DNA of 64,000 nt, from the NCBI RefSeq assembly GCF_003583365.1, contig NZ_QXED01000002.1, positions 248,001-312,000 on the forward strand, written 5' to 3'. Position numbers and translations under genes: made by a program. Under the pieces are notes generated by a model. That model had not been told where the DNA came from. It searched no databases and worked only from the letters and a program-made list of their open reading frames with translations. Positions 51,523 to 61,600 of the stretch are shown piece after piece. The number at the start of each line of letters is the position of its first letter. Within the stretch, counting starts at the first letter, position 1. This DNA is from Fibrisoma montanum (GTDB taxonomy: Bacteria > Bacteroidota > Bacteroidia > Cytophagales > Spirosomataceae).

Positions 51523-53076
51523 ATGATTCGGTATTGTCTTCTTTCTCTTTTACTCTCCTTTGCGGTGGGGAGCTGGGCGCAACAGAACCAGCCAGCGCCG
51601 AAACCGCTGCCCAAACTGGCCCGACCAAGCGTGGCCCGACCGAACGCGGCCCGACCAAGCGTGGCCCGACCCCGCAACGTTATTTTTATCCTGTCGGACG
51701 ATCACCGGTACGACTTCATGAGCTTCATGAAACCGGCTATTGCGCCCTGGCTGGAAACGCCGAATCTGGATCGTATCCGGCGCGAAGGAGCGCATTGCCC
51801 GAAGGCGTTCGTGACAACCGCCCTGTGTTCGCCCAGCCGGGCCAGCATTCTGACAGGTATGTTTTCGCACCAGCATACAGTGGTTGATAACGTAGCCCCC
51901 GAGCCGCCCACGCTGACGTATTTTCCGCAGTATTTGCAGCAGGCTGGTTACCAGACAGCCTTCCTGGGCAAGTGGCACATGGGCGATGAAGACGACCGGC
52001 CCCGGAAAGGGTTCAATCACTGGGTGAGTTTTCGGGGGCAGGGCGTGTACTATAACCCCGTCCTGAACGTAGATGGCAAACAGGTCGAACACCGCGACAG
52101 TGCCTACATCGCCGATGTACTAACCGACTATGCGCTGAATTTTCTGAATCGACGCGATAAAGACAAGCCCTTTTTTATGTACCTGTCGCACAAATCGGTA
52201 CACCACCAGTTCCAGCCTTCGCGTACGGACCGGAACCGGTTTGCCCAGTCGCCGATACAGTACCCGGCCTCGTTTTATCAGACCGATCCGCGCAACCAGA
52301 ATCCGGAAACCAAAGAAAGCGGGGTACCGCACTGGGTCAGGCGGCAGCGTTACAGCTGGCACGGCGTTGATTACCTCTACCACGGCTCCACTACGTTCGA
52401 TTCGTTCGTGCGCGACTACTGTGAAACCCTGCGGAGCATGGATACCAGTATTGGCCGGGTGTTGAAATACCTCGATGATAACGGCCTGGCCGACAATACG
52501 CTGGTAATCTACATGGGCGACAACGGCTTCATGTTCGGCGAACACGGCCTGATCGATAAGCGGACCGCCTACGAAGAATCCATGCGGGTGCCGTTTCTGG
52601 TACGTTGTCCGGCGCTGATCAAAGCCGGCACCACCGTGCCGCAGATGATTCAGAACGTGGACGTAGCACCGACCATTCTGGAACTGGCCGGGCTGCAGAA
52701 AGCCCCGCAGATGGTGGGACGCTCCATCATGCCCCTGTTGCAGGGGCAGTCGGTGCCGGACTGGCGGGATAAGATTTTCTACGAGTATTACTGGGAGTAT
52801 GATTTTCCGCATACGCCCACGGTCCACGCCGTCCGTACCGATCGCTACAAATACGTTCGTTACCACGGCATCTGGGATACCAACGAGTTTTTCGATCTGG
52901 AAAAGGACCCGAACGAGATGAATAATCTCATCAAAGACCCGCAGCACCAGACTACCATCAAGGAAATGGCCGGTCAGATTTACGACTGGCTCGAACGTAC
53001 CGGTGGCATGGAAATCCCTCTGAAACGTACGGTCAAACCGCGTTTCGGCGATCACGAAAATAAAAATACGTACTAG
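51523..53076 (+). CDS. Type I sulfatase
   Basis: A 517-residue secreted sulfatase; signal peptide ends GSWAQ. Residues 33-50 are a repeated low-complexity linker (ARPSV units). The active-site motif is LCSPSRASILTG with Cys102, which would become formylglycine, preceded by metal-binding SDDHRYD. GKWHMGDED, YMGDNGFMFGEHGL and a C-terminal SLEKDPNEMNNL-like region (ENEFFDLEKDPNEMNN in part: FFDLEKDPNEMNN) complete the pattern. It removes sulfate from a glycan or aromatic ester. An activating enzyme (FGE/AnSME) gene is not in this window. Terminator at 53120. Confidence 0.93.
   Translation: MIRYCLLSLLLSFAVGSWAQQNQPAPKPLPKLARPSVARPNAARPSVARPRNVIFILSDDHRYDFMSFMKPAIAPWLETPNLDRIRREGAHCPKAFVTTALCSPSRASILTGMFSHQHTVVDNVAPEPPTLTYFPQYLQQAGYQTAFLGKWHMGDEDDRPRKGFNHWVSFRGQGVYYNPVLNVDGKQVEHRDSAYIADVLTDYALNFLNRRDKDKPFFMYLSHKSVHHQFQPSRTDRNRFAQSPIQYPASFYQTDPRNQNPETKESGVPHWVRRQRYSWHGVDYLYHGSTTFDSFVRDYCETLRSMDTSIGRVLKYLDDNGLADNTLVIYMGDNGFMFGEHGLIDKRTAYEESMRVPFLVRCPALIKAGTTVPQMIQNVDVAPTILELAGLQKAPQMVGRSIMPLLQGQSVPDWRDKIFYEYYWEYDFPHTPTVHAVRTDRYKYVRYHGIWDTNEFFDLEKDPNEMNNLIKDPQHQTTIKEMAGQIYDWLERTGGMEIPLKRTVKPRFGDHENKNTY
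51619..51671 (+). repeat. 15-bp tandem repeat in the sulfatase linker
   Basis: Three 15-base units (GCCCGACCAAGCGTG with one diverged middle unit, at 51619, 51634 and 51649) and a partial fourth encode ARPSV-ARPNA-ARPSV-ARP between the signal peptide and the catalytic domain. Length is a multiple of three, so copy number can change without frame loss. Confidence 0.8.
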
Positions 53077-53119
53077 ACAAAGCCGGCGCTGCTTAGCCGG
53101 CTGCTGAGATAGGCCTCAC

Positions 53120-53183
53120 GGGCGCGAACTGACCGGATGCTGCTGCAACTGCAAGGCATTCAGTGGGTTCGCGCCTGTTTTTT
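53120..53183 (+). terminator. Terminator after the sulfatase gene
   Basis: GGCGCGAAC (53121-53129) is the reverse complement of GTTCGCGCC (53167-53175), with a long loop that can pair further inside (CTGA / TCAG), followed by TGTTTTTT. It lies 44 bases after the stop codon. Confidence 0.65.
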
Positions 53184-53227
53184 AGGCTCCACTTATCCCT
53201 GTCATAGGCCATTCGTGCAAATAAGGG

Positions 53228-53258
53228 TTGTATGATTTGTCATTGTTTCGTAATTTTC
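53228..53258 (+). promoter_or_regulatory. Weak candidate promoter for the M3 peptidase gene
   Basis: TTG (53228-53230), 20 bases, then TAATTTTC (53251-53258), one base from the TAnnTTTG consensus. The ATG at 53284 is 25 bases downstream. Spacing is one base over the usual 19 when counted from the end of TTG, so the call is weak. Confidence 0.3.
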
Positions 53259-53283
53259 TGGGAAACTGATTTAACAAAATCGT

Positions 53284-55416
53284 ATGTTATCATTTCGACA
53301 AATCATCTTGACAGCTTCGGCAGTGGCAGCGCTGGTTCAGGCCGCCTATGCCCAGCCTTCGCCAGATAAAGCGAAAATGAACGAGAATCCTTTTTTACAG
53401 CCGTACACGACACCTCACCAGACGGCTCCGTTCGACAAAGTAAAGAACGAATACTACCTGCCTGCCCTCAAGGAAGGACTGGTACAGGGCCGTAAGGACG
53501 TCGACGCGATCGTCAACAACACGGCCAAGCCAACCTTTGATAACACGATCGTGGCCCTCGAACGGAGTGGCGATCTGCTGGGTAAGGTAGCCTCGGTGCT
53601 GTTTAACCTGAACAGCGCTGAAACTACCCCCGATCTTCAGAAAATTGTTCGGGAAGCGTCGCCCCTGCTGACCGAATTCGGCAACGACGTAACCCTGAAC
53701 GAGAAGTTGTTCAAGCGGGTGAAAGCGGTATACGACCAGCGGGCCTCCCTAAAACTGGATACAGAAAGCAAAATGTTGCTGGAAAAAACCTACAAGCGGT
53801 TTGCCCGGAACGGTGCTAATCTGGACGAAAAAGGAAAAGAACGGCTGCGGGCTATCGACAAGGAACTGGCCCAGCTCTCGCTGCAGTTCGGCGAAAACGT
53901 CCTGAACGAAACCAATGAGTTCACAATGGAAGTAACCGACGAGAAAGACCTCGCCGGGCTGCCGGAGTTTGCCCGCGAAGCGGCTAAGGCTACGGCCAAG
54001 CAGAAAGGCAAGGAAGGCTGGGTATTCACCCTTCAGGCGCCGAGCTACGGACCGTTCATGCAGTACGCCGACAACCGCGAACTGCGGAAGAAACTGTTCC
54101 TGGCCTATAACTCACGGGGCTTTCAGGGCAATAAGAACGATAACCAGGAGATCATCAAGAAGATCGTGAATCTGCGTTATGAGCGGGCTAACCTGCTGGG
54201 CTACAAAACCCACGCCGACTTCGTACTGGAGGAAAGCATGGCCGGTTCAAAGGACAAAGTGCAGAGCTTCCTGACCGAACTGGTGTCGTATGCACGCCCG
54301 GCGGCCGAAAAGCAATACGCTGAACTGACCACCTACGCCAAAGCGCACGGTTTCCAGGGCGACAAACTGGAGCAGTGGGACAACAGCTATTACGCCGAAA
54401 AGCTGAAGAAAGAGAAGTATTCGCTCGATGACGAGATGCTGAAGCCGTACTTCAAGCTGGAGAACGTACTGGATGGCGTGTTCACCGTAGCTAATAAGCT
54501 GTACGGCCTGACTTTCAAAGAAAACAAGAGTATTCCGGTATACAACCCGGAAGTGAAGGCCTACGAAGTATTTGACAAAGACGGTAAGTTCCTGGCCGTG
54601 TTCTACGGCGACTACTTCCCGCGCCCGGGCAAGCGGGCCGGTGCCTGGATGAACGACGTTCAGGGCCAGAAGGTCGAGAACGGCGTTAACATCCGTCCGC
54701 ACATCGTGAATGTCTGCAACTTTACGCGGCCGACCGACACCAAGCCCTCGCTGCTGACCTTTGGCGAAGTGACCACGCTCTTCCACGAGTTCGGTCATGG
54801 CCTGCACGGTATGCTCGCCAACGGAAAATACGAGAGCCTGAGCGGGACGAGCGTAACCCGCGACTTTGTGGAGTTACCGTCGCAGGTGATGGAAAACTGG
54901 TGCTACGACCCCGAAGCCCTGAAGCTGTTTGCCAAGCACTACCAGACCGGCGAAGTGATTCCGGCCGAGCTGATCGAAAAAATCCGCGCCAGCCAGAACT
55001 TCATGGCCGGCGTAGCGAACCTGCGTCAGTTGCGTTTTGGTCTGGTCGATATGTACTGGCACAGCCAGCAGCCGACCAATGAGTCGGTGACGGAGGTAGA
55101 AAGCAAAATCGATTCGCTGGTGAATCTGTATCCGCCGGTGAAGGGGATTGCCTTCAGCCCCGCCTTCTCGCACATCTTCGCGGGTGGCTATTCGGCTGGT
55201 TACTACAGCTACAAGTGGTCGGAAGTGCTGGATGCTGATGCGTTTGAGTTCTTCAAGGAAAAAGGCGGCCTGAACAACCGTGAGGTGGCCGATAACTTCC
55301 GCAAAAACGTACTGGAAAAAGGCGGTACCGAGAAGCCGATGGAGCTCTATAAGAAATTCCGGGGACGTGAACCATCACCGAAAGCGATGCTGCGCCGAAG
55401 CGGCCTGATTCTATAA
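53284..55416 (+). CDS. M3-family zinc metallopeptidase (Dcp/oligopeptidase A type)
   Basis: A 710-residue protein with a probable signal peptide (ASAVAALVQAAYAQ). The zinc motif is LFHEFGHGLHG with His501, Glu502 and His505, and the downstream Glu sits in the SGTSVTRDFVELPSQVMENW segment (SVTRDFVELPSQ). FYGDYFPRPGKRAGAWM is a conserved part of the peptidyl-dipeptidase Dcp group. The length fits the 680-residue family plus signal peptide. It removes dipeptides or cuts short peptides in the periplasm. A terminator follows. Confidence 0.92.
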   Translation: MLSFRQIILTASAVAALVQAAYAQPSPDKAKMNENPFLQPYTTPHQTAPFDKVKNEYYLPALKEGLVQGRKDVDAIVNNTAKPTFDNTIVALERSGDLLGKVASVLFNLNSAETTPDLQKIVREASPLLTEFGNDVTLNEKLFKRVKAVYDQRASLKLDTESKMLLEKTYKRFARNGANLDEKGKERLRAIDKELAQLSLQFGENVLNETNEFTMEVTDEKDLAGLPEFAREAAKATAKQKGKEGWVFTLQAPSYGPFMQYADNRELRKKLFLAYNSRGFQGNKNDNQEIIKKIVNLRYERANLLGYKTHADFVLEESMAGSKDKVQSFLTELVSYARPAAEKQYAELTTYAKAHGFQGDKLEQWDNSYYAEKLKKEKYSLDDEMLKPYFKLENVLDGVFTVANKLYGLTFKENKSIPVYNPEVKAYEVFDKDGKFLAVFYGDYFPRPGKRAGAWMNDVQGQKVENGVNIRPHIVNVCNFTRPTDTKPSLLTFGEVTTLFHEFGHGLHGMLANGKYESLSGTSVTRDFVELPSQVMENWCYDPEALKLFAKHYQTGEVIPAELIEKIRASQNFMAGVANLRQLRFGLVDMYWHSQQPTNESVTEVESKIDSLVNLYPPVKGIAFSPAFSHIFAGGYSAGYYSYKWSEVLDADAFEFFKEKGGLNNREVADNFRKNVLEKGGTEKPMELYKKFRGREPSPKAMLRRSGLIL

Positions 55417-55437
55417 AGCGGTTGCGTTCAAAAAAAC

Positions 55438-55474
55438 ACTGAGCCACTCCCACTGGGGGTGGCTCAGTTAGTTT
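55438..55474. terminator. Terminator after the M3 peptidase gene
   Basis: ACTGAGCCAC (55438-55447) pairs with GTGGCTCAGT (55459-55468), with an inner CCC/GGG pairing that leaves a 3-base loop, preceded by a run of A and followed by TAGTTT. It lies 21 bases after the stop codon. Confidence 0.75.
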
Positions 55475-55630
55475 ATAGACCTGGAATAGTCACTTAATGT
55501 TTATGAAGTCAATAGGTTTGCTATGGATAACTATATATTAAATAATTAATAGACAAAAAACTTCGATATAAATAGGTACGTATCTATATTTATTACAAAG
55601 TAATCATGCTTTTAATTATAAAAACCAGGT

Positions 55631-57928
55631 ATGGAAAATAACTACAACGTTAGAAAAGGTCTGTTCTCTGCGAAGCTCCGCCACGCTGCTCTCTGCGTAC
55701 TGAGTCAGTTATTGCTGTTATGGGTATCGACCAACCGGGCACAGGCCCAAACGTATCCAGCTAATTTTAGCCAGGTACTGGTTGCCAGTGGCATCAATCA
55801 GCCGACGGTGGTGGTGCCTGCGCCGGATGGACGCATGTTTGTTGCGGAGCAGACGGGGGCTTTGCGCGTTATCAAAAACGGGACGCTGCTGCCCACTCCC
55901 TTTCTTCAGTTAACTGTCAATTCAGAAGGTGAACGTGGTTTGCTGGGTATTGCGTTTGACCCAAATTTCGCGTCTAACCAATACCTCTATCTGTACTACA
56001 CAACATCGGTCGGCACAATCCACAACCGAGTAAGCCGGTTCACCGCTCAGGCCAATGGCGATCAGGTGGTGCCTGGCAGTGAAACCGTGCTGCTGGATAT
56101 GGAACGGCTGGAAGCGGCCAACCACAATGGCGGGGGGATTGCTTTTGGCGCCGACGGAAAGCTGTACATCTGCGTTGGTGAAAACTCGAAGCCCGATAGC
56201 GCACAAACCCTGACCAATCACTTGGGCAAAGTCCTTCGCATCAATTCGGACGGATCGATACCGGCCGACAATCCCTTTGCGAATGCACCGCTCGACGTGA
56301 CCAGACGCATCTGGGCGTATGGCCTGCGTAACCCCTATAATATTGCCGTTCAGCCCGGTACAGGACGGATTTTCGTTAATGACGTGGGGCAGGATAGCTG
56401 GGAAGAAATCAATGACGCTACGGTCGGGGGCCGCAACTTTGGCTGGCCACTGGCCGAGGGTCCCAGTGCTAACCAGAACTTCGTTAACCCGGTGCATGCG
56501 TATCCGCACTCGAATAATGTAGAAATTGGCTGTTCAATCACGGGTGGTACGTTCTTTAATCCTGCCACAACCAATTACCCGGCCGTATACATCGGGAAGT
56601 ACTTTTACCAGGATTTCTGCCGGCCCTTCATCAACCTGATTGACGTGGCAGGTGACCAATCGGCGTTTGCCAACAGTATTCCTCCATACGGGGTTAGCAT
56701 GGCCACCGGCCCCGATGGTAATCTGTATTTTCTGAGCCGGGGAGATGGGGCCCTGTATAAGATTGTGTACACTGGTCCGAACGAACCTGAACCCCCAACC
56801 GATTTTGCAATCACCGGCGTTACGCTGAACAGCTGTAATGAGGTATCGCCCGGCCTGCGTGCGTTGACGTTTACGCCACAATACACCGGCCAGTCTGGCC
56901 GACCCATTACGTTCCGGGTGGTCAATGAGTCGCTGCCTACCACAAATCCTGGTCCGTATACCATAAACCTTTATACCGATAATCCATCCATCCAGCTGAG
57001 GGCGCGGCAGGATGGTGTACCGGGCGAGGTTGGTTTTACGTACAACTGGCTGGCGGCCTGTAACGGTAGTGAGCCGGGGCCGGGTAACGTTGCGCCCGTT
57101 GTGGCGACTAGCATCGGGGCGCAATCGGGCCAGGTTGGTCAGCCTTTTTCGTTCATACTACCGGCCAATACGTTCAGTGATCCCAATGGCGACGCGCTGA
57201 CGCTGTCGGTGACCGGCTTACCGGCCGGGCTCAACTTTGTCTCACCGAATACAATCAGCGGAACACCGGGTGCGCCGGGTGTATCAACAGTTACGGTAAC
57301 GGCCACCGATCCGGGCAGCTTGTCGGTCAGTACGCAGTTCACGCTGACGGTTAATCCGGGTTCGACCAATCCGCCATCGGGTTTTGCGATCACCGGAGTG
57401 ACCCTTAACGGCTGCGAAAGTCTATCGGCTGGTGAGCGCAGGCTGACGTTTACCCCTCAGTACAGCGGACTAAATGGCCAGCCTGTCAGCTTTTCGGTTG
57501 TTAATGAGATGCTGCCCACTACCTCGCCGGGACCGTACTCCATCCGACTTTATACCGACAACCCCACGATTGTGCTGAAGGCCCAGCAGGCTGGCTCACC
57601 TGGTGAAGCCAGCTTCTCTTACAACTGGTTAAGTGGTTGTGCTGGTGGTGCACGCCGGATGGCCGAACGGGCCGAGACGCTGTCGGTACGGGTGCTGGGC
57701 AACCCTGTATCGTCAGAAACCGTCGATGTGGAGGTACGGGGTGTGGCCGGTCAGCGGGTGCAGGTCAAGGCGCTGGACAGCCGCGGTCAGGTTGTCGGGC
57801 AGGCGAGTGTACATCAGGTCGGAACGGTTGAGCGAGTTACCGTACCACTGGGCCGCCCGGCGGGTATGTATCTATTGCGGGTCAATACGTCGACGGAGCA
57901 GCGAACACTGAAGGTGTTGAAGAATTAA
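55631..57928 (+). CDS. Secreted sugar dehydrogenase (GSDH-type) with duplicated module and T9SS sorting domain
   Basis: A 765-residue protein with a long signal peptide (to AQAQ near 40). Residues about 45-380 are a six-bladed beta-propeller of the glucose/sorbosone dehydrogenase type (PDGRMFVAEQTGALRVI, GERGLLGIAFDPNF, GLRNPYNIAVQPGTG, VGQDSWEEIN), which would use PQQ. Residues 391-476 and 585-670 are two copies of one 86-residue module that begins FAITGVTLN(S/G)C and ends NWL..C. A putative Ig domain (He_PIG/cadherin-like, about 487-575) lies between them. The end (VRVLGNPVSSETVDVEV to LKVLKN) is a type A T9SS sorting domain, so the protein should be exported by type IX secretion and anchored or released outside. 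Confidence 0.88.
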   Translation: MENNYNVRKGLFSAKLRHAALCVLSQLLLLWVSTNRAQAQTYPANFSQVLVASGINQPTVVVPAPDGRMFVAEQTGALRVIKNGTLLPTPFLQLTVNSEGERGLLGIAFDPNFASNQYLYLYYTTSVGTIHNRVSRFTAQANGDQVVPGSETVLLDMERLEAANHNGGGIAFGADGKLYICVGENSKPDSAQTLTNHLGKVLRINSDGSIPADNPFANAPLDVTRRIWAYGLRNPYNIAVQPGTGRIFVNDVGQDSWEEINDATVGGRNFGWPLAEGPSANQNFVNPVHAYPHSNNVEIGCSITGGTFFNPATTNYPAVYIGKYFYQDFCRPFINLIDVAGDQSAFANSIPPYGVSMATGPDGNLYFLSRGDGALYKIVYTGPNEPEPPTDFAITGVTLNSCNEVSPGLRALTFTPQYTGQSGRPITFRVVNESLPTTNPGPYTINLYTDNPSIQLRARQDGVPGEVGFTYNWLAACNGSEPGPGNVAPVVATSIGAQSGQVGQPFSFILPANTFSDPNGDALTLSVTGLPAGLNFVSPNTISGTPGAPGVSTVTVTATDPGSLSVSTQFTLTVNPGSTNPPSGFAITGVTLNGCESLSAGERRLTFTPQYSGLNGQPVSFSVVNEMLPTTSPGPYSIRLYTDNPTIVLKAQQAGSPGEASFSYNWLSGCAGGARRMAERAETLSVRVLGNPVSSETVDVEVRGVAGQRVQVKALDSRGQVVGQASVHQVGTVERVTVPLGRPAGMYLLRVNTSTEQRTLKVLKN

Positions 57929-57946
57929 GTTGACAATACGGTTCAA

Positions 57947-57998
57947 AACGACTGGATTTCTGCCTGTTTGCGGGCGGGAATCCAGTCGTTATTTTTTA
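57947..57998 (+). terminator. Terminator after the sugar dehydrogenase gene
   Basis: AACGACTGGATT (57947-57958) is the reverse complement of AATCCAGTCGTT (57979-57990), with a 20-base loop, followed by ATTTTTTATA. It lies 19 bases after the stop codon. Confidence 0.8.
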
Positions 57999-58105
57999 TA
58001 TGTAATACTCAGTATATCAGATAGTTATTCTGTAAGTAATATTAATTATTAATTGCACGTTTATGGTCTTATTTTTGTTTTCTTATTAGACAAATCAAGC
58101 AAAAA

Positions 58106-58615
58106 ATGCCAAACTGGTTTCTCGGAAAAATTCGCTATCAGCAACCTATCGATGACTCGAACGTTGGGACGCGAAACGAAGAATTTATCAAGCAAAAGAC
58201 CGTTACGGAAGCTTACCTGATCGACGCCGTGTCGTATACGGATGCCGAAACGCGACTGTATCAGAACATCGCGGCTAATACGCCCGACTTCGAAATCACC
58301 AATATCAATCGGATGAAACTGGCCGATGTGTTTCATATTGAGGACGGGGGCGAAACCTGGTACAAAGTAAAGGCGGTTTTCACAATAGAAGACCTGAAGA
58401 CAGGTAAGGAAAAGAAGTCGCCGAGCGTGATGCTGGTCAATGCCGAAACCGTTAAACAGGCGTATGATCGCGTAGAAGAGGGGCTTCGCACGGCCCTCGA
58501 TCCGTTCGAAATTACGGACGTTAACCTGACGAAGATTCTGGATATTTTCCCCTATACGGAAGAAGAACAGCGAAATCTTCGGCCAGTGGCCGAAGTGGCC
58601 GCTCCGGCAGAGTAA
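58106..58615 (+). CDS. DUF4494 protein
   Basis: A 169-residue cytoplasmic protein of DUF4494, a family known almost only from Bacteroidota. Typical parts are WFLGKIRYQ, VTEAYLIDAVSYTDAE, FEITNINRMKLADVFH, WYKVKAVFTIED and KILDIFPY. Function is unknown. A TATTTTTG element at 58070-58077 could be a -7 box, but no matching TTTG was found at 19 bases. The stop codon lies inside a 40-bp palindrome that ends the transcript. Confidence 0.92.
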   Translation: MPNWFLGKIRYQQPIDDSNVGTRNEEFIKQKTVTEAYLIDAVSYTDAETRLYQNIAANTPDFEITNINRMKLADVFHIEDGGETWYKVKAVFTIEDLKTGKEKKSPSVMLVNAETVKQAYDRVEEGLRTALDPFEITDVNLTKILDIFPYTEEEQRNLRPVAEVAAPAE

Positions 58616-58650
58616 CAAAAAAGCCCTTGATCAAGGGCTTTTTTGTTACT
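58611..58650. terminator. Perfect 40-bp palindromic terminator
   Basis: The whole segment is its own reverse complement (AGTAACAAAAAAGCCCTTGA and its mirror), with GCCCTTGA/TCAAGGGC at the centre and A6 / T6 on the flanks, so it works as a Rho-independent terminator in both directions. It overlaps the stop codon of the DUF4494 gene and lies 22 bases before the end of the convergent FG-GAP gene. Confidence 0.9.
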
Positions 58651-58672
58651 GCACACGTATGCCTGTGAGGAA

Positions 58673-61600
58673 CTACTGCGCAGCCATTTGATGATTTCCG
58701 GCCACTACCCGTTTCCGTCCCCGCGAATCAATGATTTCGACCGACTTCACCGTGGGCCCAACCGTGAGCTGGCGGGCCGACTGCGACAGAAACGAGTTCC
58801 CATAACAGAATTCAACTTTCTGCTTTTTCTGATCGCCGTACACCAATAGGGCGGCTACGTCGGTAGGTTGCAGACGAATAACCCGGTCTGGTTGGTTCTC
58901 GCGGAAAAGGCAGAGCCGCCCCCGATTTTGTGTTGCTACCAGGAGTGTTTGTCCCTGCGCGTTGGTAAGTTGAGCCAGCCCTTTGGCATTACCCGGTACG
59001 TAGAAGCCGCTGGCCGCGATGGATTGTGGTGTAAAGCCGCCCTGCCCGTTACCTTTCAGCCACAAGCCGTTCAGGGCGTCGTAGCGGCCCATCAGGACTT
59101 CCCCGCTGTAGTCGTTACCGACCAGCACAACATCCAGGTTACCATCGTGGTCGACATCGTCGGCCACCATGCCGAAGATAGGCGCCAGCTGAGCCTGAGT
59201 AGGCAGCGGATGCAGCGCGAAGGTGCCATCGCCCCGGTTTTCGACGTAGGCCGACTGCAGGTAGTTGGCTTCCAGCACCAGGGCTTTCTCGCGCTCTTCG
59301 GGTTTCAGCAGTTTGTCAATGCTGGCCTGCGTAAAGTCTTTGTACAACGGAAAACGCGCCCGCATCGAAATCATCTGCTTGATGAGGTCGTCGCGGCCGT
59401 GGAAAGTGAACTCCCGGCGCTGCCCGTTCTCGTCGGGGATGAAGATGGTCGGTATGGCGTCGTAAAACCCGTTGTTGTCAAAGTCGCCGGCGTATAACCG
59501 GACGGGTTCGCGATCACTGGCCCGCATCCGGGCGTTAAGGCCAAGGTTGCCGGCTATGTAATCCATATCGCCGTCGCGGTCGAAATCGCCGGCTACCAGT
59601 GAGGTCCACCAGCCTTTAGCATTGGCGAATGAGGGAATGGGTGAATGAGTGAATTGGTTGCCACCATTATTTTTAAAGATAGTCAGCGGCATGAACTCTC
59701 CGGCCAGCATCAGATCGGGCCAGCCGTCGTTGTCGTAGTCGGTCCAGAGGGCATCGCAGACCAGACCAAGGTTGTCCAGGCCGGGCGCTACGGCTTTTGT
59801 CACGTCGGTGAACTTCGGCTGTCCTGGTTTGGAGTCGTTGCGGAAAATGAAACTGGATACGGGTTTCGGATAATGGTCCGGCTCCACGCGACCGCCCACA
59901 AACAGGTCCAGATCGCCATCCCGGTCAAAATCCATGGCTTTTACGCACGACTTACTGGTCGTATTGGCGGGCAACGCCGACTGGGCCAGGGTAAAGCCGC
60001 CCCGACCGTCGTTGAGGTACAGGCGATCCTGAAACGTCGGCGTGTTGGCGTTGCCTTCTACGCTGCCGCTGGCGACGTAGAGGTCCAGATCGCCATCCAG
60101 ATCAGCGTCGAAGAGTACTGTACCCATGTCTTCTTCGGTTTTGCCCGGATTTGCCAGTTGTGCGTTCGGCACCGATGCGTAGGGGGAGAAAGGCGCGTTT
60201 GCCGGGCCGGGCAGCAGGTCTTTCTGCACAAATTTGCCCTGGGCGGTTTGCAGGAAAAAAGCGCCTTTGCGAAGCCGTGAACCGCCAACGAAGATATCAT
60301 CCAGCCTGTCGCCGTTGACATCGCCGACTGACACGGCCGGGCCAAACTGCGACAGTTTGTGGGGCAGCAGTTTCTGGACGTTGAAGTCGATGTACTCCGG
60401 CTCTTCGTGCGTGTAGGCAATCGACAGCGAATCCGTTATTTCCGTAAAAGGGGGTGTGGCAGGCTCTGTTGACCGGGTCGGCGTTTCGCGGGCGTTACGT
60501 ACGTCGACCGACAATACCTGATTGGTCTTGACATTCCGGAACGTTTGCTGGCGAGCCGGCTCAGCACCGTGGGCGGGCCATATAACGCGTACTTCATCAA
60601 TGGTGGCTACGTCGCCCAGACCAAAGTGAGCCACCGGTTCAACCGTCGAGAGGTAGCCGCGGTAGGGGCTGTGCTCGTAGACCTGGCGCTGTAACTCGGT
60701 GCCTCTTTTGTACCGGATGGCAACGGTCGCGCCCAGACCCATTCGGTTCTGCGCCGGGCCGGTGAATGAAATCCGCAGATAATTTCCCGGTTTGTTCCTG
60801 TCGCCGATCAGGTTGTTGCGGTACACGAAGGCCGAGTCGTTGATGTTGTTGACCACGTAGTCCAGATCGCCGTCGTTGTCCAGGTCGCCGTATGCTGCGC
60901 CATTTGAAAACGAGGGGGTATCCATGCCCCATTCCTTCGTTACGTCTTCAAACGTCAGATCACCCTGCCTGTTCCGAAAGGCGTAGTTGCTGATTTTGAT
61001 GACCGGAATCTGCTCCAGCATGAACGACTTGGTCGACACCGACGAACTCTGCGCCCGGAACGACACGAAATCACGGTCCGTAATGTCCTTTGGAAACCCG
61101 TTGGTAATGAGCAGATCGCGGTAACCGTCGTTGTCCATATCGACGAGATTGGGTGCCCAGCTCCAATCGGTCTCGGCTACGTCGGCCAGCAGGCTTATCT
61201 CGCTGAACACCGGCTGTTTGGTTTGCGGATTGATGCCCTGATTCAGTTGGAGCGTATTCCGGACGTACTGATAACCGTAGCCGTACTGCTCGTTGTTGAG
61301 GTAGTTCTGGTAGTTATTAGGCCCGATGAGCATCTTCTTTCGGTAGTTGTCGCGGGGCAGCATATCGACTGCTACGACATCGGGCAGGCCATCGTTATTG
61401 ATATCGGCAATGTCGTTGCCCATGGCCGAACTGCTCGTATGTTTGAAATACCGGCCCGACTGCTCCGAAAACGTACCGTCATGGTTGTTGATGTACAGCA
61501 GGTCGTCCGTCAGGTAATCGTTCGTGACGTAAATATCCCGCCAGCCGTCGTGGTTAATATCGGTGATGTTGATGCCAAGGCCATAGCCTTCGTGCAGAAT

